A stretch of 64,000 bases of DNA, from the NCBI GenBank assembly GCA_029204225.1, contig CM055096.1, positions 77,688,580-77,752,579 of the forward strand. The letters are read 5' to 3'. This document shows positions 45,242 through 60,771 of the stretch, piece by piece. The notes below the pieces were generated by a model. The model ran no database searches and was not told the origin of the DNA. It saw only the letters and a list, made by a program, of their open reading frames with translations. Within the stretch, counting starts at the first letter, position 1, and each line of letters starts with the position of its first letter. Origin of the DNA: Diphasiastrum complanatum. Lineage: Eukaryota > Streptophyta > Lycopodiopsida > Lycopodiales > Lycopodiaceae. The position numbers were made by a program, and so were the translations under genes.

Positions 45242-46710
45242 AATTCCGTCTTTAAGTTGGTGACGAGATTGTTCTCCAACTTTGGGATCCGAAAAGCTTT
45301 CCAGTGCGTCATAGCTACATCTTTAGTATACTCATCCAAGATGATGGACTTCCAGTCCTTTTCCAAAGAAATGAGGGGATTCAATATGCATTTTTCTATC
45401 ATGCAACATAACCCTTGTGAGGCTTGATCTTGTTTTGTGGACATACAATTCTCCTCAGCATCTTGGAGAGCAGTTATATACTCCTCTAAGGATTCTCCTG
45501 TATTACTCATTTGCATTCTCCACAACCTTGATAAAGCATCAGCAGCTTGGTTTTCCCTGCCCTTGAGATATTCAATAACAAAGTCATATGCTTGAACTTG
45601 TGCCAACCATCTATTTTGTTTGTCCGTAAGCTGCTTCTGACTTAAGAAATACTTAAGTCTATGGTGATCACTTTTAATGATAAATCTCGACCCATAAAGG
45701 TAGTGTCGCCATTTTTTCAAGGCATGAACTATAGCTAACATGTCCTTGTCATGTGTAGGATATGACATCTCCTTGTCGGTCAATTTTCGACTCTCATAGG
45801 CAATCACACCATCCTTCTGACTTAATATGGCTCCTAATCCACTTTCACTTGCATCAACAGTCACCTTGAAAGGTAAACTGAAGTCTGGTTGTACCAAAAC
45901 TGGAGCATTCACCAAGGCCTCCTTTAATTGATCGAAGCTTCTCTAAGCATCTTCACTCCATTCGAATTTTTCTTTCCGCAACAAGTGTGTGAATGTTGTT
46001 GCTATCCTTGAAAAATTGAATATAAATCGTCGATAATAATATGCAAATCCCAAAAATCCTCTTAAATGTCACAAAGTTTTAGGGCTCTTCCAATTTCTAA
46101 CCACTTCGACCTTACGTTGATCCACCTTAATGCCATCTTTAGTCACCATATGTCCCAAATACTCAATCTCTTGTTGGGCGAACTCACACTTTGACATCTT
46201 GGCGAACAACTTATATTCCCGCAACAATTCCAAAACCACTTCTAGGTGCTAAGCATGTTCTTTTAAGTTCCGACTATAAATCAGTATGTCATCAAAGAAT
46301 ACCAAGATGAATTTGTACAAGTATGGCCCAAAGATTCGATTCATCAATGCTTGGAAGGTAGCCGGTGCATTTGTTAAACCAAAAGGCATAACTTTGAATT
46401 GATAATGCAGTCTTGTGTTGATCCTCCTCGCTTACCTTAATTTGATGATACCCAGAACGGAGATCAATCTTTGAAAACACTTGTGCTCCTTTAATGGCAT
46501 CTAATAAGTCATCGACCCGAGGGATTGGGAATCTATTCTTGATGGTAATCTTATTGAGTGCTCGATAATCTATGCACATTCAAAATGTATCGTCTTTTTT
46601 TTTAACAAGAAGAATAGGTGAGGCAAAAGGCGATTTGCTCAGACTAATGAACTCTTGATCAAGTAATTCTTGAACCTGTTTTTGAACTTCTTCCACTTTC
46701 TAGTTGTGAT
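45217..46710 (-). pseudogene. Gypsy E reverse transcriptase and RNase H
   Basis: RT has [20 protein letters not shown] and [20 protein letters not shown] at 46579-46500. A frame break near 46440 precedes the catalytic box, which reads [12 protein letters not shown] rather than YIDD or YVDD near 46290. LFAKMSKCEFAQQEIEYLGH and FLGFAYYYRRFI follow, with three stops (about 46250, 46072 and 45942). RNase H at 45915-45500 is open and has KVTVDASESGLGAILSQ, YPTHDKDMLAIVHALKKWRH and IKSDHHRLKYF. It would copy element RNA to DNA in the particle. Confidence 0.88.
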
Positions 46711-47042
46711 AACCTGTAAGGAGGAATATTAACTGGCTTTGAATCGGGTTCAAGTTCTATAACATGGTCCATGAATCTAGCTGGAGGATCCCCTTTTGGT
46801 AATGTGTTTGGAAACACATCTCTATACTTGTCTAAAACTTCTTGTATCTTTGTATTCATAGGCTTTGCATCGACCTCTTTAATTTTACCCTCATCGATTT
46901 CCAGTTTCAATAGGAACATATCTACATGCTTTCGAGATATGCGTCGAGCTTGTGCGTTAGTAATCAGGCATAAATAGGAACCTGATTCTTCTTTCTTGCA
47001 GCTATGAATTTCAAAAGTTTTCCCTGATTGTACGAAATGCAT
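46711..47042 (-). pseudogene. Gypsy E protease-RT linker
   Basis: The minus strand has VLDKYRDVFPNTLPKGDPPA and FMDHVIELEPDSKPVNIPPY, the segment that leads into RT. A frame break near 46705 follows YRLSQLE. A stop separates it from the protease to the right. Confidence 0.75.
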
Positions 47043-47081
47043 TGTTCCCTACTCAAAATTAAAGGTAACATCGCCCAACGT

Positions 47082-47411
47082 CTATAACCACTCGACACCA
47101 AGTATCATATTGACAGGACCCATGTTGACCACATAGAAGTTTGATTTAAACTCGCAGTTTCCCATTTGAATCTTGGATTCGGTTGTGATTCTATTGCAAT
47201 TGATGAAATTTCCATCAGCAATCTGTACTCTTGATGGCTTTAGAATCTTCATAGTAGCTATATTACAACTCTTGATTGAACGACTATTGAAAAAATTATG
47301 CGTACTTCCACTATCAGCTAAAATATAAATCTCTCTACTATTAATTTTTGCTTTAATACGGAAAGTCCTAGCAGAATGAGAACCATTAAATGCGTTTAAG
47401 GACATGAACAT
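47082..47411 (-). pseudogene. Gypsy E aspartic protease
   Basis: The minus frame reads IYILADSGSTHNFFNSRSI, the retropepsin DSG site, and ends with MGPVNMILGVEWL, the usual closing motif. One stop separates it from RT. It would process the gag-pol polyprotein. Confidence 0.88.
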
Positions 47412-47449
47412 GAGTGATGCATCATGTCCTTCCTATCAACGCATTTCTG

Positions 47450-48776
47450 TCATCTCTCGTTATTAATCTGCAACTCTTCATCATCAATCGAGTCACATTG
47501 GCATTCTTGCAGCGTTTGAATGTCATCTTCACTCAATAAATTTTCAACTTCCTCTTCGCCTGATTGATTTTCCTCATTGGGATTTCCGCTCACAGTCGTT
47601 AATCGAATCTCTTGTTTACGAAATTTACATTCCTTCCAATGATCCTTGTCATATTTCTCCTGGAATCTGAAGCAAAGCCCCAATGATCTAAGTTTCCTCT
47701 CTTGGTCGTCTGATAGTCTTTGAACATGTCTTGGCTTTTGACTGCCTGTCATTGTAGATACCGTTCCCTTCCCAGCAACTTTGGTTCCCGGTTTATCGCC
47801 AGTGTTGACTGTTGGATAATGCACAATAGTACCCTTGTTGGTATTATTGTTATTTTTATTATCCTTGAAGACTCCAGTTGAGATGTTTGACTTATAAAAC
47901 TGACTGGTACCAGACTGAGACTTTGGAGTCCCAAACGTATTATAAGATGTGTTGATTGCAGTTGTCCCTTGTTTTTGGTATATTCTTGTCGTTGAAGGGT
48001 ATTTCTGTTCATGGATCAAAGCTAATTGCATTGCTGAATCCAAACTTGTACATCTAGTTGCTTCCACATCAGCACCAATTTGAGGTTGTAACCAATGGAT
48101 ATATCGGTGTAAATGTGCACTTTCGTCCAATTTGACCTTAAGTGTCAATTGCCAAAATTCATGATTATAATCTTGGACTGAGCTCGTTTGCTGAATTGAA
48201 CACCAACGTTGAAAGAACATTTTCTCTTGAAATGGATTCAAAAAAATCTTATTACACAACTGTATGAACTGCAACCAATTGTATATCGCTGGTTGAACAT
48301 GTGGATCAGCCTCAACTTTCTAAATGAGTAATACAGGCGACGAAGTCCCGAAGCTAGAAGTGGAAAATCGTTTGGTGTTGGAACAGTTGATTGCAACCAA
48401 ATAGATTGATCATCACATACTTGTTGCTTTCCTTTGTTGTTTTGTATTGTCTCTAGATGATCATAATTACCTTGACCTGGATTTGCAGATGTGGAAGCCT
48501 TTTTTGACCTTGATAAATATCTTGTTTTTGTAGAGTAGTACTCATCACAGATTCAAAACGTGACATCATCAACTCTAACATCTTCTCCCAACATCGATCT
48601 GAACTTTCCTGCATTTGCTGCCATGTTTGTTTATTCACTTCGGTAGTGTCTTGTATAGCAGTTAAAACTTTGGTTAATATTTCCTCTGTTCCAGGCAGAT
48701 TCTCATTGATAGGAACTTCTTCAGTATTACTTGTTTTTCTTTGGTGCCATTTTATTGAACTCAATGTAATAATCAC
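47450..48776 (-). pseudogene. Gypsy E gag
   Basis: The N-terminal part (48776-48453) is Gln/Glu-rich and includes LTKVLTAIQDTTEVNKQTWQ. After a break and a stop near 48320, the frame 48274-47450 holds the retrotransposon gag domain: QLCNKIFLNPFQEKMFFQRW, VQDYNHEFWQLTLKV and LALIHEQKY. The RNA-binding motif is GLCFRFQEKYDKDHWKEC, a knuckle in which the second Cys is replaced by Phe. An acidic tail (SGEEEVENLLSEDDIQTLQE) precedes the protease. Confidence 0.82.
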
Positions 48777-48790
48777 TTTTGCTTTTCACT

Positions 48791-49400
48791 ACGTTGTAAT
48801 CCGAGGTCACACGGAGAAGTTATGAGAATTCAAAGAACTAAAATGTAAAATGTGAATATCTTGAGAAAAAAGGGTTCCTTTTTAAAAAATAAATAAAACA
48901 AGTAATGATGACGAGAACTTTGGTCACTATACTCAGCACAATGAACTGAGCAATTTCTGTTTTTACATCCTTGAATTTCGACGTCAAACGCAAAAGTTAA
49001 GGCCACACAAAGACAGGGAAATTACAAACTTAGAAAGGGACCTTCATAGAAAAGTTTGGTTTCTTTGGAGCATTGGACCGTTGAAAAAAAAACCGGTAGT
49101 ATTCTTAAAAATGACGGCAAAATTTTTTCCTTGGTTACTTAGGCAATCAGTTGGGGTGCTCGAAAGAAAAAAAGACCGTTAAAGAAATAGGAATAAATGG
49201 AATTTTTTTTTATTGGGCACGGAAAAGGAAGTTTCTGGCAGCGTGGGCACCGTAGGCAGAGGGACGAGTAAATCTCAACCGACACTGATGAAGCACAAAA
49301 AATCTCAACCGACATGGATGAAGTAGAGGAAATCTCAACCGACACGGATGAAGCAGAGTAGAGAAACATACGTGAGACAGTTGCTTCCGAAATAGGAGTT
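48791..49400. other. Unassigned; minisatellite at 49273-49362
   Basis: Upstream of gypsy E gag the LTR should appear here, but no repeat of it is found left of 43957. Three copies of a 33-base unit (AATCTCAACCGACACGGATG...) lie at 49273-49362. Confidence 0.45.
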
Positions 49401-49585
49401 CACAAATCAGAGGATGTTCGGAAGGATGTCGGAAATCTGTCTGATGCGGAAATCACACCATCTATTGATTGTATATGAAGCTACTGTAAGCACAAATGGA
49501 GTTTCTGCGGTTAGTTATGCGTTTTCTGATGTGAAAATCAATATCAGTTTAATTCTGATGAAATGCGCAGACTGTCAATCTGCTG

Positions 49586-49985
49586 GTGATGATCGTAGGT
49601 CGCTGGTCGGATCAAGGAGGAGGAGCTCTTTTTTTTTTTGTGAGGAGGAGGAGGAGCTCTGATGGTCATATGTTTGAGGTGGATGAATATGATCGTGGAT
49701 ACCGGCAAAGACAGTGCCGTCCCCTTCCTAATGTCACAAGCAAGATACTTGCCAAGGTTATCGAATACTGTAAGTATCTTGTGGACCTGCACAAATCTGG
49801 TGATGAAAAGGCGATTCCGGAGGAGGATGTCAAGGCGTGGGATGCAGATTTTGTCAAAGTCGATCAAGCGACTATGTTTGATCTCATTTTGGCTGCAAAT
49901 CATCTAAATATCAAAAGTTTGCTAGATTTAACATGCCAAGCAGTTGCTGATATGATCAAGGAGGAGGATCACGATCTCTGCCTCT

Positions 49986-49987
<2 letters not shown>
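49586..49987 (+). pseudogene. SKP1-like protein, broken and truncated copy
   Basis: The plus strand encodes [11 protein letters not shown], then in a shifted frame [13 protein letters not shown], then [20 protein letters not shown] and [40 protein letters not shown] and MIKEED. That is the SKP1 BTB/POZ-type fold up to the first of the C-terminal helices. SKP1 bridges F-box proteins to cullin-1 in SCF ubiquitin ligases in the nucleus and cytoplasm. Two frameshifts and a small deletion damage the N-terminus. The KTPEEIR...NQWAFE C-terminus, which binds F-box proteins, is replaced by a GA repeat. No intron is visible, so a retrocopy is possible. A directly repeated AGGAGGAGGAGCTCT flanks a T-run just upstream (49614 and 49647). 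Confidence 0.8.

Positions 49988-49990
<3 letters not shown>

Positions 49991-50049
<59 letters not shown>
49991..50049. repeat. (GA)n microsatellite
   Basis: A pure GA run starts directly after the truncated SKP1-like frame. Confidence 0.95.
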
Positions 50050-50053
<4 letters not shown>

Positions 50054-50118
50054 TGAATTAGGGTTAGGTTTAGGGTAGGTAGGTAGGTTAGGTTAGGGTA
50101 AGCTTGTAGGGTTAGGTC
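50050..50118 (+). repeat. Interstitial telomere-like repeat
   Basis: The segment reads TTAGGGTTAGGTTTAGGGTA, then GGTAGGTAGGTTAGGTTAGGG, then TAGGGTTAGG. These are degenerate units of the plant telomere repeat TTTAGGG, about 65 bases in total. Confidence 0.65.
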
Positions 50119-50675
50119 TATTATTTATTTATTTATTTTAACAAAAACTTCAAAATGCAAGAACTGAATTTTTTTTCACAAAGAAACATAACTCCAGAAA
50201 TGAAAGGTTGAAGTGCTTCTCTCCCAAATTCCCTAGTCAAACTAGAATTTGACCTCTTCCACAAGATTTGTCACATCTCCCTCAATTTTCAACCAAATTG
50301 GCTACAAATTGGCTCAGATTCAAGCTAAGAGTGAGATCTACAATCCTAAAGAATTATAGTAAAAAAGTTTCGCCAAAAATTCAGCCAAAAATGGGAGAAA
50401 CAGACTGCAAAAAGCTACAACTAGCTAAAATTGGCTAAAAGGGCCATAACTTGGTCATTATAGCTCCAAATCAGAAAACCTCAGTACCTCCAGAAAGCTA
50501 AAAGAGAGATCTATTGATCTACAACAAGAAACTACACACAAAAAAAAGGAAAGAAAACTAGATAGCCAAAAACTGAATAAAAAATTGTTGGAAATTGAAA
50601 AATCAAGAAAGCTAGAACAAGAAACTCTACCAAATTTAACAAAAACCAACAAATCTGATGGGGAAAGGATCTAAT
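50119..50675 (-). other. Probable leader of a minus-strand LTR element
   Basis: Non-coding AT-rich DNA inside the primer site described for the next feature. It has phrases common in such leaders (GCTAAAATTGGCTAAAAGG). No gag frame was recognised. Confidence 0.3.
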
Positions 50676-50691
50676 GCTCTGATACCAAAAT

Positions 50692-51235
50692 TGACATGTG
50701 CCAACCTTAGCATTCAAACATCTAATCCATTCATTAAACATCAAATTACAATAGAAATGCAAGAAATAAAAAAAGTAGTAAAAAATCAAGAAGATAGCTA
50801 AAAGTAATAAAACTTTACCAAAATAGGCAAAGTAAGGTATCTTTATTCATGATTATTGATCATTCACAAGATAGGGCCTGATTCTAGAGCATGATCATAG
50901 CTTTCATGTGATTTTAGGCACATGAACCACTTTCTTCATCAAGAAAGCTTTCCAAGAGAAGCTCCAAGATCTCTTAAAACTCAAAATTACAAAATGAACA
51001 ATAGCCTCCAAATTTAGCACGACCTCAACTATTTATAGTGATCATTTGTGCCTCTACTATAAGTTTGGGGCCTTATTTGGCTAATTTGGGCCTTACAGCC
51101 ATTATTACAATTCTCACAATTATAGTGAGGTTGTTCGAACCACTTTATTCATTGTTCTATTGACTAGTTCTAATCTAATTTAGCTCCATGGCCATATTTG
51201 GCAATTCATTAGTAAGCTCATGGGCTAATTACATG
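50692..51235 (-). repeat. LTR-like segment with primer site
   Basis: 50676-50690 reads GCTCTGATACCAAAA, the complement of the initiator-methionine primer site, one base before a TG edge (TGACATGTGCC at 50692). This marks a 5' LTR of a minus-strand element. The right edge is unknown; 51235 is a guess from the last CATGCAGCA. Confidence 0.4.
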
Positions 51236-55819
<4,584 letters not shown>

Positions 55820-57740
55820 CTAGCTCAAGATCATGATCTGAGTATAAGGACTAATCACTAAGAAAATTATTCTAAAACAATGTTCTATTTTTTGAACTAT
55901 AGAGAGCATAACTTCATATCTCAAATGCTCAAAATGACTTCCTAAGATAGGAATATCATCATTTACAACTATATTTTCTTCTCTCGTCATTTCCATATCA
56001 TTTGGAGCTTGGATTGGTTTAGGCTCTTCCAAAACCTCAAAAGATGTGGGTTTGTCATGTGAAATATCTTTTTCTTCAAACACACATCATTTTCTTGCAT
56101 TGAGTTGGATCACATACCACTGTCTTGGAAGTCTATTTGATCTCGATGAAATTTAATCTATAAGAAAATTACAAAACTAAGTTAGTCTTAGAAGATCAAA
56201 AAATCTGACAAATTCATAGTAGAAGACAATTCTTTCAACCATTGGAAATGAGAATGTGGAGTTTTATCTATTTGTAATGTTGTGACAATACTAAAGTGTA
56301 ATGATCGACATACTTTTTGTCAATTCAATTTGAAAAACTTTGAATTATTATTTCTAATCATGGCATTGCTTCCACGAAAGCTGACCTTAAACCATTGTAC
56401 ATCAAAATTGCCATTAGTCTCATAATTGACTTCGTAAACATGTTCAAATGTTCCGACATAGTCTAGGTCACTTGAAATGACATTTACATCCCTTGCACTA
56501 GAATGACTCTCTTGTTGAAAGTTGGCCATTATGCCACAATCAAATGTAAGTTGCTTGTTGTCAACTCTCTCAACATAATAGTAATGTCCATATGGCCACA
56601 TGGCGGTGTATGATTTGTACTGAACCACAATAAAGTTAAAAAAAAATTACAAGTTAAAATACGATTTTTATCTTGACTACAAAAACAAAACATTACATCT
56701 ATGAGCAATGTTATATTAACCTTCCACACACATCCATGAGCAAATTCCCATTCCAATTCAATCACTTCTTCTCATTTTCTGATGCTTTCAGCATGATATT
56801 AAGAACCCATTTACAAGTGCATTGTGAAGGTAAAGGTTTCAAGGATTCGTCATTCTATGAAAAATGGCTTGCCAATCCTCTTTTTCTTCTCCTATTGATA
56901 TTTCTTCTTGGTTTCAATGTTATGTTTCTTTCTTTTAGATTGGCTACTTCATACCTTGAGGTCCACTTTTTTGTATGTCCACAATTATATAGAATGAACG
57001 TGTCAATGTGTTCCTTTGATTCAGACAAAAGTATTTTCTCCATGCCATTTCCTTGCGGTACTCCACTTTTAACATGTTCATTTTGTTATTCACAATACAT
57101 GTTTGGAGTTGTAAGATGCAATTGCAAGATTGTTTCAGTGATATAAAACAATGATTCTTGAGAATCTACCTTCTAGCCTGGTCTTTTGTCTCACAAAGCC
57201 CTTCAAAACTTTCATAAACTACTCAAGATAAAACATCTAGCACTAGAAGATGAACTTGTATATTCAAAAAAGAAGTTGGAAGATCTCTTTCCAACAAACA
57301 TACCATTTCAACCATTTGTATTTTGATGGAATCCAATTCATTTTTTTTACTTCTTTTGAGAAATCCACTTGAGATCACACTGGGTTGATTAGCATATGCA
57401 CTCAATAAAAAATGAATAGCACATCTTTGTACAAGTGTTTTTTAAAAAAAAAAACACTCAAAACTCATTATCTATGGTAATATGCAAAGCATATTTTTTA
57501 CGTCATCATTGAAACAACTTCGAATGGAAAGAGGAAGTACAAATTGTAGCATCTTATTTCAATCATGTGATTTTAATTTGCTTAATTTTCCATCTTTGGT
57601 AAATGATTTGCATAAAGAATGTGCATAGCAACCTGTTGGAGTCCTCATTTGTTTTGTGACACATTTACCATGTGAGAGGTGCTCTTTTGTAAGAATCCAT
57701 GTCACATTAGGTAGAATTTCATGTCCACTTTCATTGCATT
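55820..57740 (-). pseudogene. CACTA (En/Spm) transposase C-terminal remains
   Basis: From the right, the minus strand gives a KLK/IKSHD...LQFVLPLSIRSCFND-like stretch (57590-57490), then EMVCLLERDLPTSFLNIQVHL at 57340-57245, which resembles the LE..FPPSFF...VHL core of the DUF4218 domain. Further on come HIDTFILYNCGHTKKWTSRY and NRRRKRGLASHFS (57010-56858), and then FDCGIMANFQQESHSSARDV and DYVGTFEHVYEVNYETNGNF...VQWFKVSF (56540-56370), the DUF4216 pattern. DUF4218 and DUF4216 follow the TNP2 transposase domain in plant CACTA elements, so the order is right. Many stops are present; the catalytic TNP2 domain is not seen. Confidence 0.7.
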
Positions 57741-57818
57741 GAATCTAATAGGGTCTTTTCACATAGGTCACTTGTGAATCTTAATAACGAGCTACTGAGT
57801 TGTATTTTATGCCAATGG

Positions 57819-57853
<35 letters not shown>

Positions 57854-58269
57854 TGTGTGTGTGTGTGCGCGCGCGCTCGTGTGCCGATGTAATGATTATC
57901 TTACTTAGTGAACATAGTGAGGAGTGATGGCTCACTAGTCACATGGCCCAATAAAGCATGCCCCTTCTTAGGGTGAAGGAGTGGGTAAGTCTAATGGTTC
58001 CAGTATCATGTATTATGAAAACTACTCTTTCAAACGAGTGTCAACTCTGGCCCAACTAGCCTGCCTATAGCATATCACAGTGTATCATTGTTAACGTATG
58101 CTGAGAGATAATGTGCAGATATAATTATTAGTGCATAATTGAAAGGGTCTCTAACATGTCATTCTCTTCTCAGTGAATGTGGCTTGTTTGACTATGTATG
58201 TAGGAATGTGTTGGACAAAACTCTACTTTGGCTAGGACTCAAACAAGTCTAGTCATGTTTTCAGATTCT
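57741..58269. other. Unassigned, with compound microsatellite
   Basis: Holds a (GAT)n(GT)n(GC)n microsatellite at 57820-57876. No coding signal. Confidence 0.45.
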
Positions 58270-58500
58270 TCAGATAAAATGTCCTTTTTGTACCATCAAT
58301 TACCAAGAGCTTGCTTAGTGTTGGACAACTAATGGATGATGGTTTAGATGTTCACTTCAAGCATGGAGTTTGTTCCATCATGAAGAATGATAATTGCATA
58401 GCAAACGGTGTTAAACAAGGTAGTATGTTTAAGTTGGATGCTAAAATTGCTATGGAAAAAGAGAATATCATTCATTCAAATGTACACACTCAAGTTTTCT
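58270..58500 (+). pseudogene. Copia pre-integrase fragment
   Basis: The plus strand reads FVPSITKSLLSVGQLMDDGL and DVHFKHGVCSIMKNDNCIAN, then GSMFKLDAK. This is the segment between protease and integrase of copia pol, parallel to 26010-26170. Nothing recognisable precedes it. The frame continues to 58514 and a different one to 58665 without family motifs. Confidence 0.75.
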
Positions 58501-58904
58501 CATGTACCAAGTAGTGATGATAAGATGCATGAAACATTCTTAGATGTTTATACAAGAGATGCTTGGATCCATCCTGTATCTTGTGTGAATGAAAGTGAAA
58601 TCAACAACCTTGGTGTCAATGATCTTGCAAGGATTGAGGAGGAGCAACATCATAGCTCTTATTGATAAAAAAAAAGTTAGAGCAAATCTTTTCTATCATC
58701 ATGAACTATGAAAGGTTCAAAAGAAGCAAGTTAGGTGCTTTAGCCAAAGCACATGCCTATCTTATATCACCGCCTTTTGCCAAAGATTTAGGAATATCAA
58801 GAGTAGGCTCCTTCTCACACATATCATCCAATCCATGAATTGGTGATTTGAAAGATCCAATTCCTTTTGACATGACTCCAATTGTGCTATCTCCTCCTCA
58901 GCCA

Positions 58905-59450
58905 TCAGTTGCTCTTCCAAAATTCGAGAGCACTCATTTGATCAAACAACCAATTTACTCTTAATTGGTTCATAACAATTTTTAGATCACTAAGACATGA
59001 AAACTTGTTCTCAAATGAGTCATTACACATCTTATCTTCAACTTCCTTCTTGATGAAGCCCTCAAGTTGCCTCATGTAGTTCTCATAGCATACCTCGGTT
59101 TGCCTCATGTAGGTCTCATAGAAAAATGGTTCATCAAGCATTGAAGTAAGAAAAGTGTTGAAATGAATGGTTTAGAATCTTCCCCTTGATTACCTTTGCC
59201 AAGATAAGTGAGCCCCCCTTGGAGCACTTGATCTTTGAGGTTCTGTAGAAGAAACATCAACAATCCATGCTACGTAAAATAGGATGAAATGACATAACAT
59301 CGTTTATCGATGGTTGTTTGAAATCATAGTATGTATGTTCTTGAAATATTACATTCCTAGAGACAAATACTACATTGGTGGTGGATCATAAACTTTATAA
59401 GCTTTATGTTCATCAGGATAGCCAATGAAAATGCATTTATTTGTCCTATG
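58905..59450 (-). pseudogene. Copia integrase C-terminal fragment
   Basis: The minus strand from 59450 reads [20 protein letters not shown] and, after a shift, [12 protein letters not shown], the typical segment after the copia integrase core. A charged stretch, MLDEPFFYETYMRQTEVCYE and EVEDKMCNDSFENKFSCL, follows at 59141-58905. The upstream part is displaced by the AT/GT microsatellite at 59455-59735. Confidence 0.65.
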
Positions 59451-59454
59451 ATCC

Positions 59455-59736
<282 letters not shown>

Positions 59737-59749
59737 CATAGTGGCACGT

Positions 59750-59836
59750 GGTACCGCCATTATGGTACCGCGGTACCATAATGGTGGTACCGCGGTTATG
59801 GTGCCGCCCTTAGACCAGCGGTACCAGGGCGGCACC
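59750..59836. repeat. Palindrome cluster with GGTACC motifs
   Basis: 59750-59791 is a 42-base palindrome with one mismatched pair, centred on CCGCGG; its inner 28 bases (59757-59784) are perfect. Next to it, GGTGCCGCCCT (59800-59810) pairs with AGGGCGGCACC (59826-59836) around a 15-base loop. GGTACC occurs five times within 75 bases. CAGGGCGGCACC at 59825 resembles terminal repeats of hAT elements, many of which open CAGGG, so this may be one end of the element carrying the two genes to the right. Confidence 0.6.
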
Positions 59837-59940
59837 ACAAAAATAATATTTTCTATTATTTAAAAAAAAAAAAACCCTTTTAACAGGCTAAAACTAGGTA
59901 AAAACTAAGATGTTACTGTACAGGGGGACTGTACTGGGGG

Positions 59941-60187
59941 CACTGTGGGAGAGCGGACCCAATCGGAGTGCGGCATGTGGGGGAGCAATACATGGGGCAA
60001 GTACAGTAGCACATGGGCACTGTGGAGGAGCAGACCATGGACCCAATCGGAGTGTTGCATGTGGGGGAGCAATACATCCGGACAGGTACACCGTCACATG
60101 GGCACTATGGAGGAGCAGACCGTGGACCCAATCGCAATGCAGCATGTGGGGGATCAGCACATGGGGCAGGTACAGTAGCACATGGGA
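59941..60187. repeat. Three tandem units of 77-85 bases
   Basis: Units start at 59941, 60018 and 60103 with CACTGTGG/CACTATGG. Each contains GACCCAATCGGAGTG or a close variant, then GCATGTGGGGGAGCAATACA. They lie 260-500 bases upstream of the 108-codon ORF, followed by a GTGAGAG-rich tract (60240-60420). Confidence 0.85.
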
Positions 60188-60444
60188 TCATCAACAAAAG
60201 CAAATTGGAAAACAGGCTGTGGAGTTAAATAGGCACTCACGAGACAGTGAGAGAGCCAGTGAGAGGGGGTGAGAGGCATTGTGAGAAGCTGTGAGGGAGA
60301 GCCAGTGGGAGGCTGTGAGAGAGAGGCATTGTGAGAGGCTGTGTGACAGATTGAGTGAGAGGCTGTGAGAGGGGGGCTGTGAGAGAGCCAGTGAGAGCCA
60401 TTGAGAGGCTGTGAGGGTCATTTCGAGCAACAGGGTGTTGTGAG

Positions 60445-60771
60445 ATGGCGGAGGGCGAAGCCAGGAGGAAGCTCGAGGAAGATGTCCGAAGGCACAATGA
60501 AAGGCATCGGAAGCAAGAAGCAGACATTGCAGAGATGCTGCGAGAGACTCGGCAGAGACACCCAGAGCTGCAGATCCCCGCCCCCGCTGTCGAGCTAGAT
60601 TTGGATGAGCAGATCGGAATGAACTTCACACGACGACAGCTCATCATGGTCAGGGAAAGGGCTGCCCGCCGTCGAGCTGACCAGGAGGCAGCTCGGGCTA
60701 ACTGGGAGGCAGAGCGAGAGCGACAGAACAATGCACCTGACGAGGGCGAGGAGTCTGTGGAGGATCCGTAG
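60445..60771 (+). CDS. Small charged coiled-coil protein, unknown
   Basis: A 108-residue frame from a good ATG context (GTGAGATGGCGG). The protein is rich in Arg, Glu and Ala. Residues 1-37 (EARRKLEEDVRRHNERHRKQ, then EADIAEMLRETRQR) and 64-95 (RERAARRRADQEAARANWEA) look like amphipathic helices, with a Pro-containing stretch (PELQIPAPAV) between and an acidic tail. No family is recognised. GC content is well above the AT-rich neighbours and equals that of the hAT-like gene that converges on it from the right, so the two may belong to one transposon. It could assist the transposase or bind DNA; this is unproven. Confidence 0.5.
   Translation: MAEGEARRKLEEDVRRHNERHRKQEADIAEMLRETRQRHPELQIPAPAVELDLDEQIGMNFTRRQLIMVRERAARRRADQEAARANWEAERERQNNAPDEGEESVEDP

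Larger units (their letters stand above)
43957..48790 (-). mobile_element. Gypsy element E, nearly full length, minus strand
   Basis: Read right to left: gag, zinc knuckle, protease, RT, RNase H, integrase and a C-terminal tail, the Ty3/gypsy order (integrase after RNase H). The tail motif and the position suggest a chromovirus, but a chromodomain is not clearly complete. Only a handful of stops and frameshifts separate it from an intact polyprotein. I could not find a matching LTR pair on either side. Confidence 0.9.
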
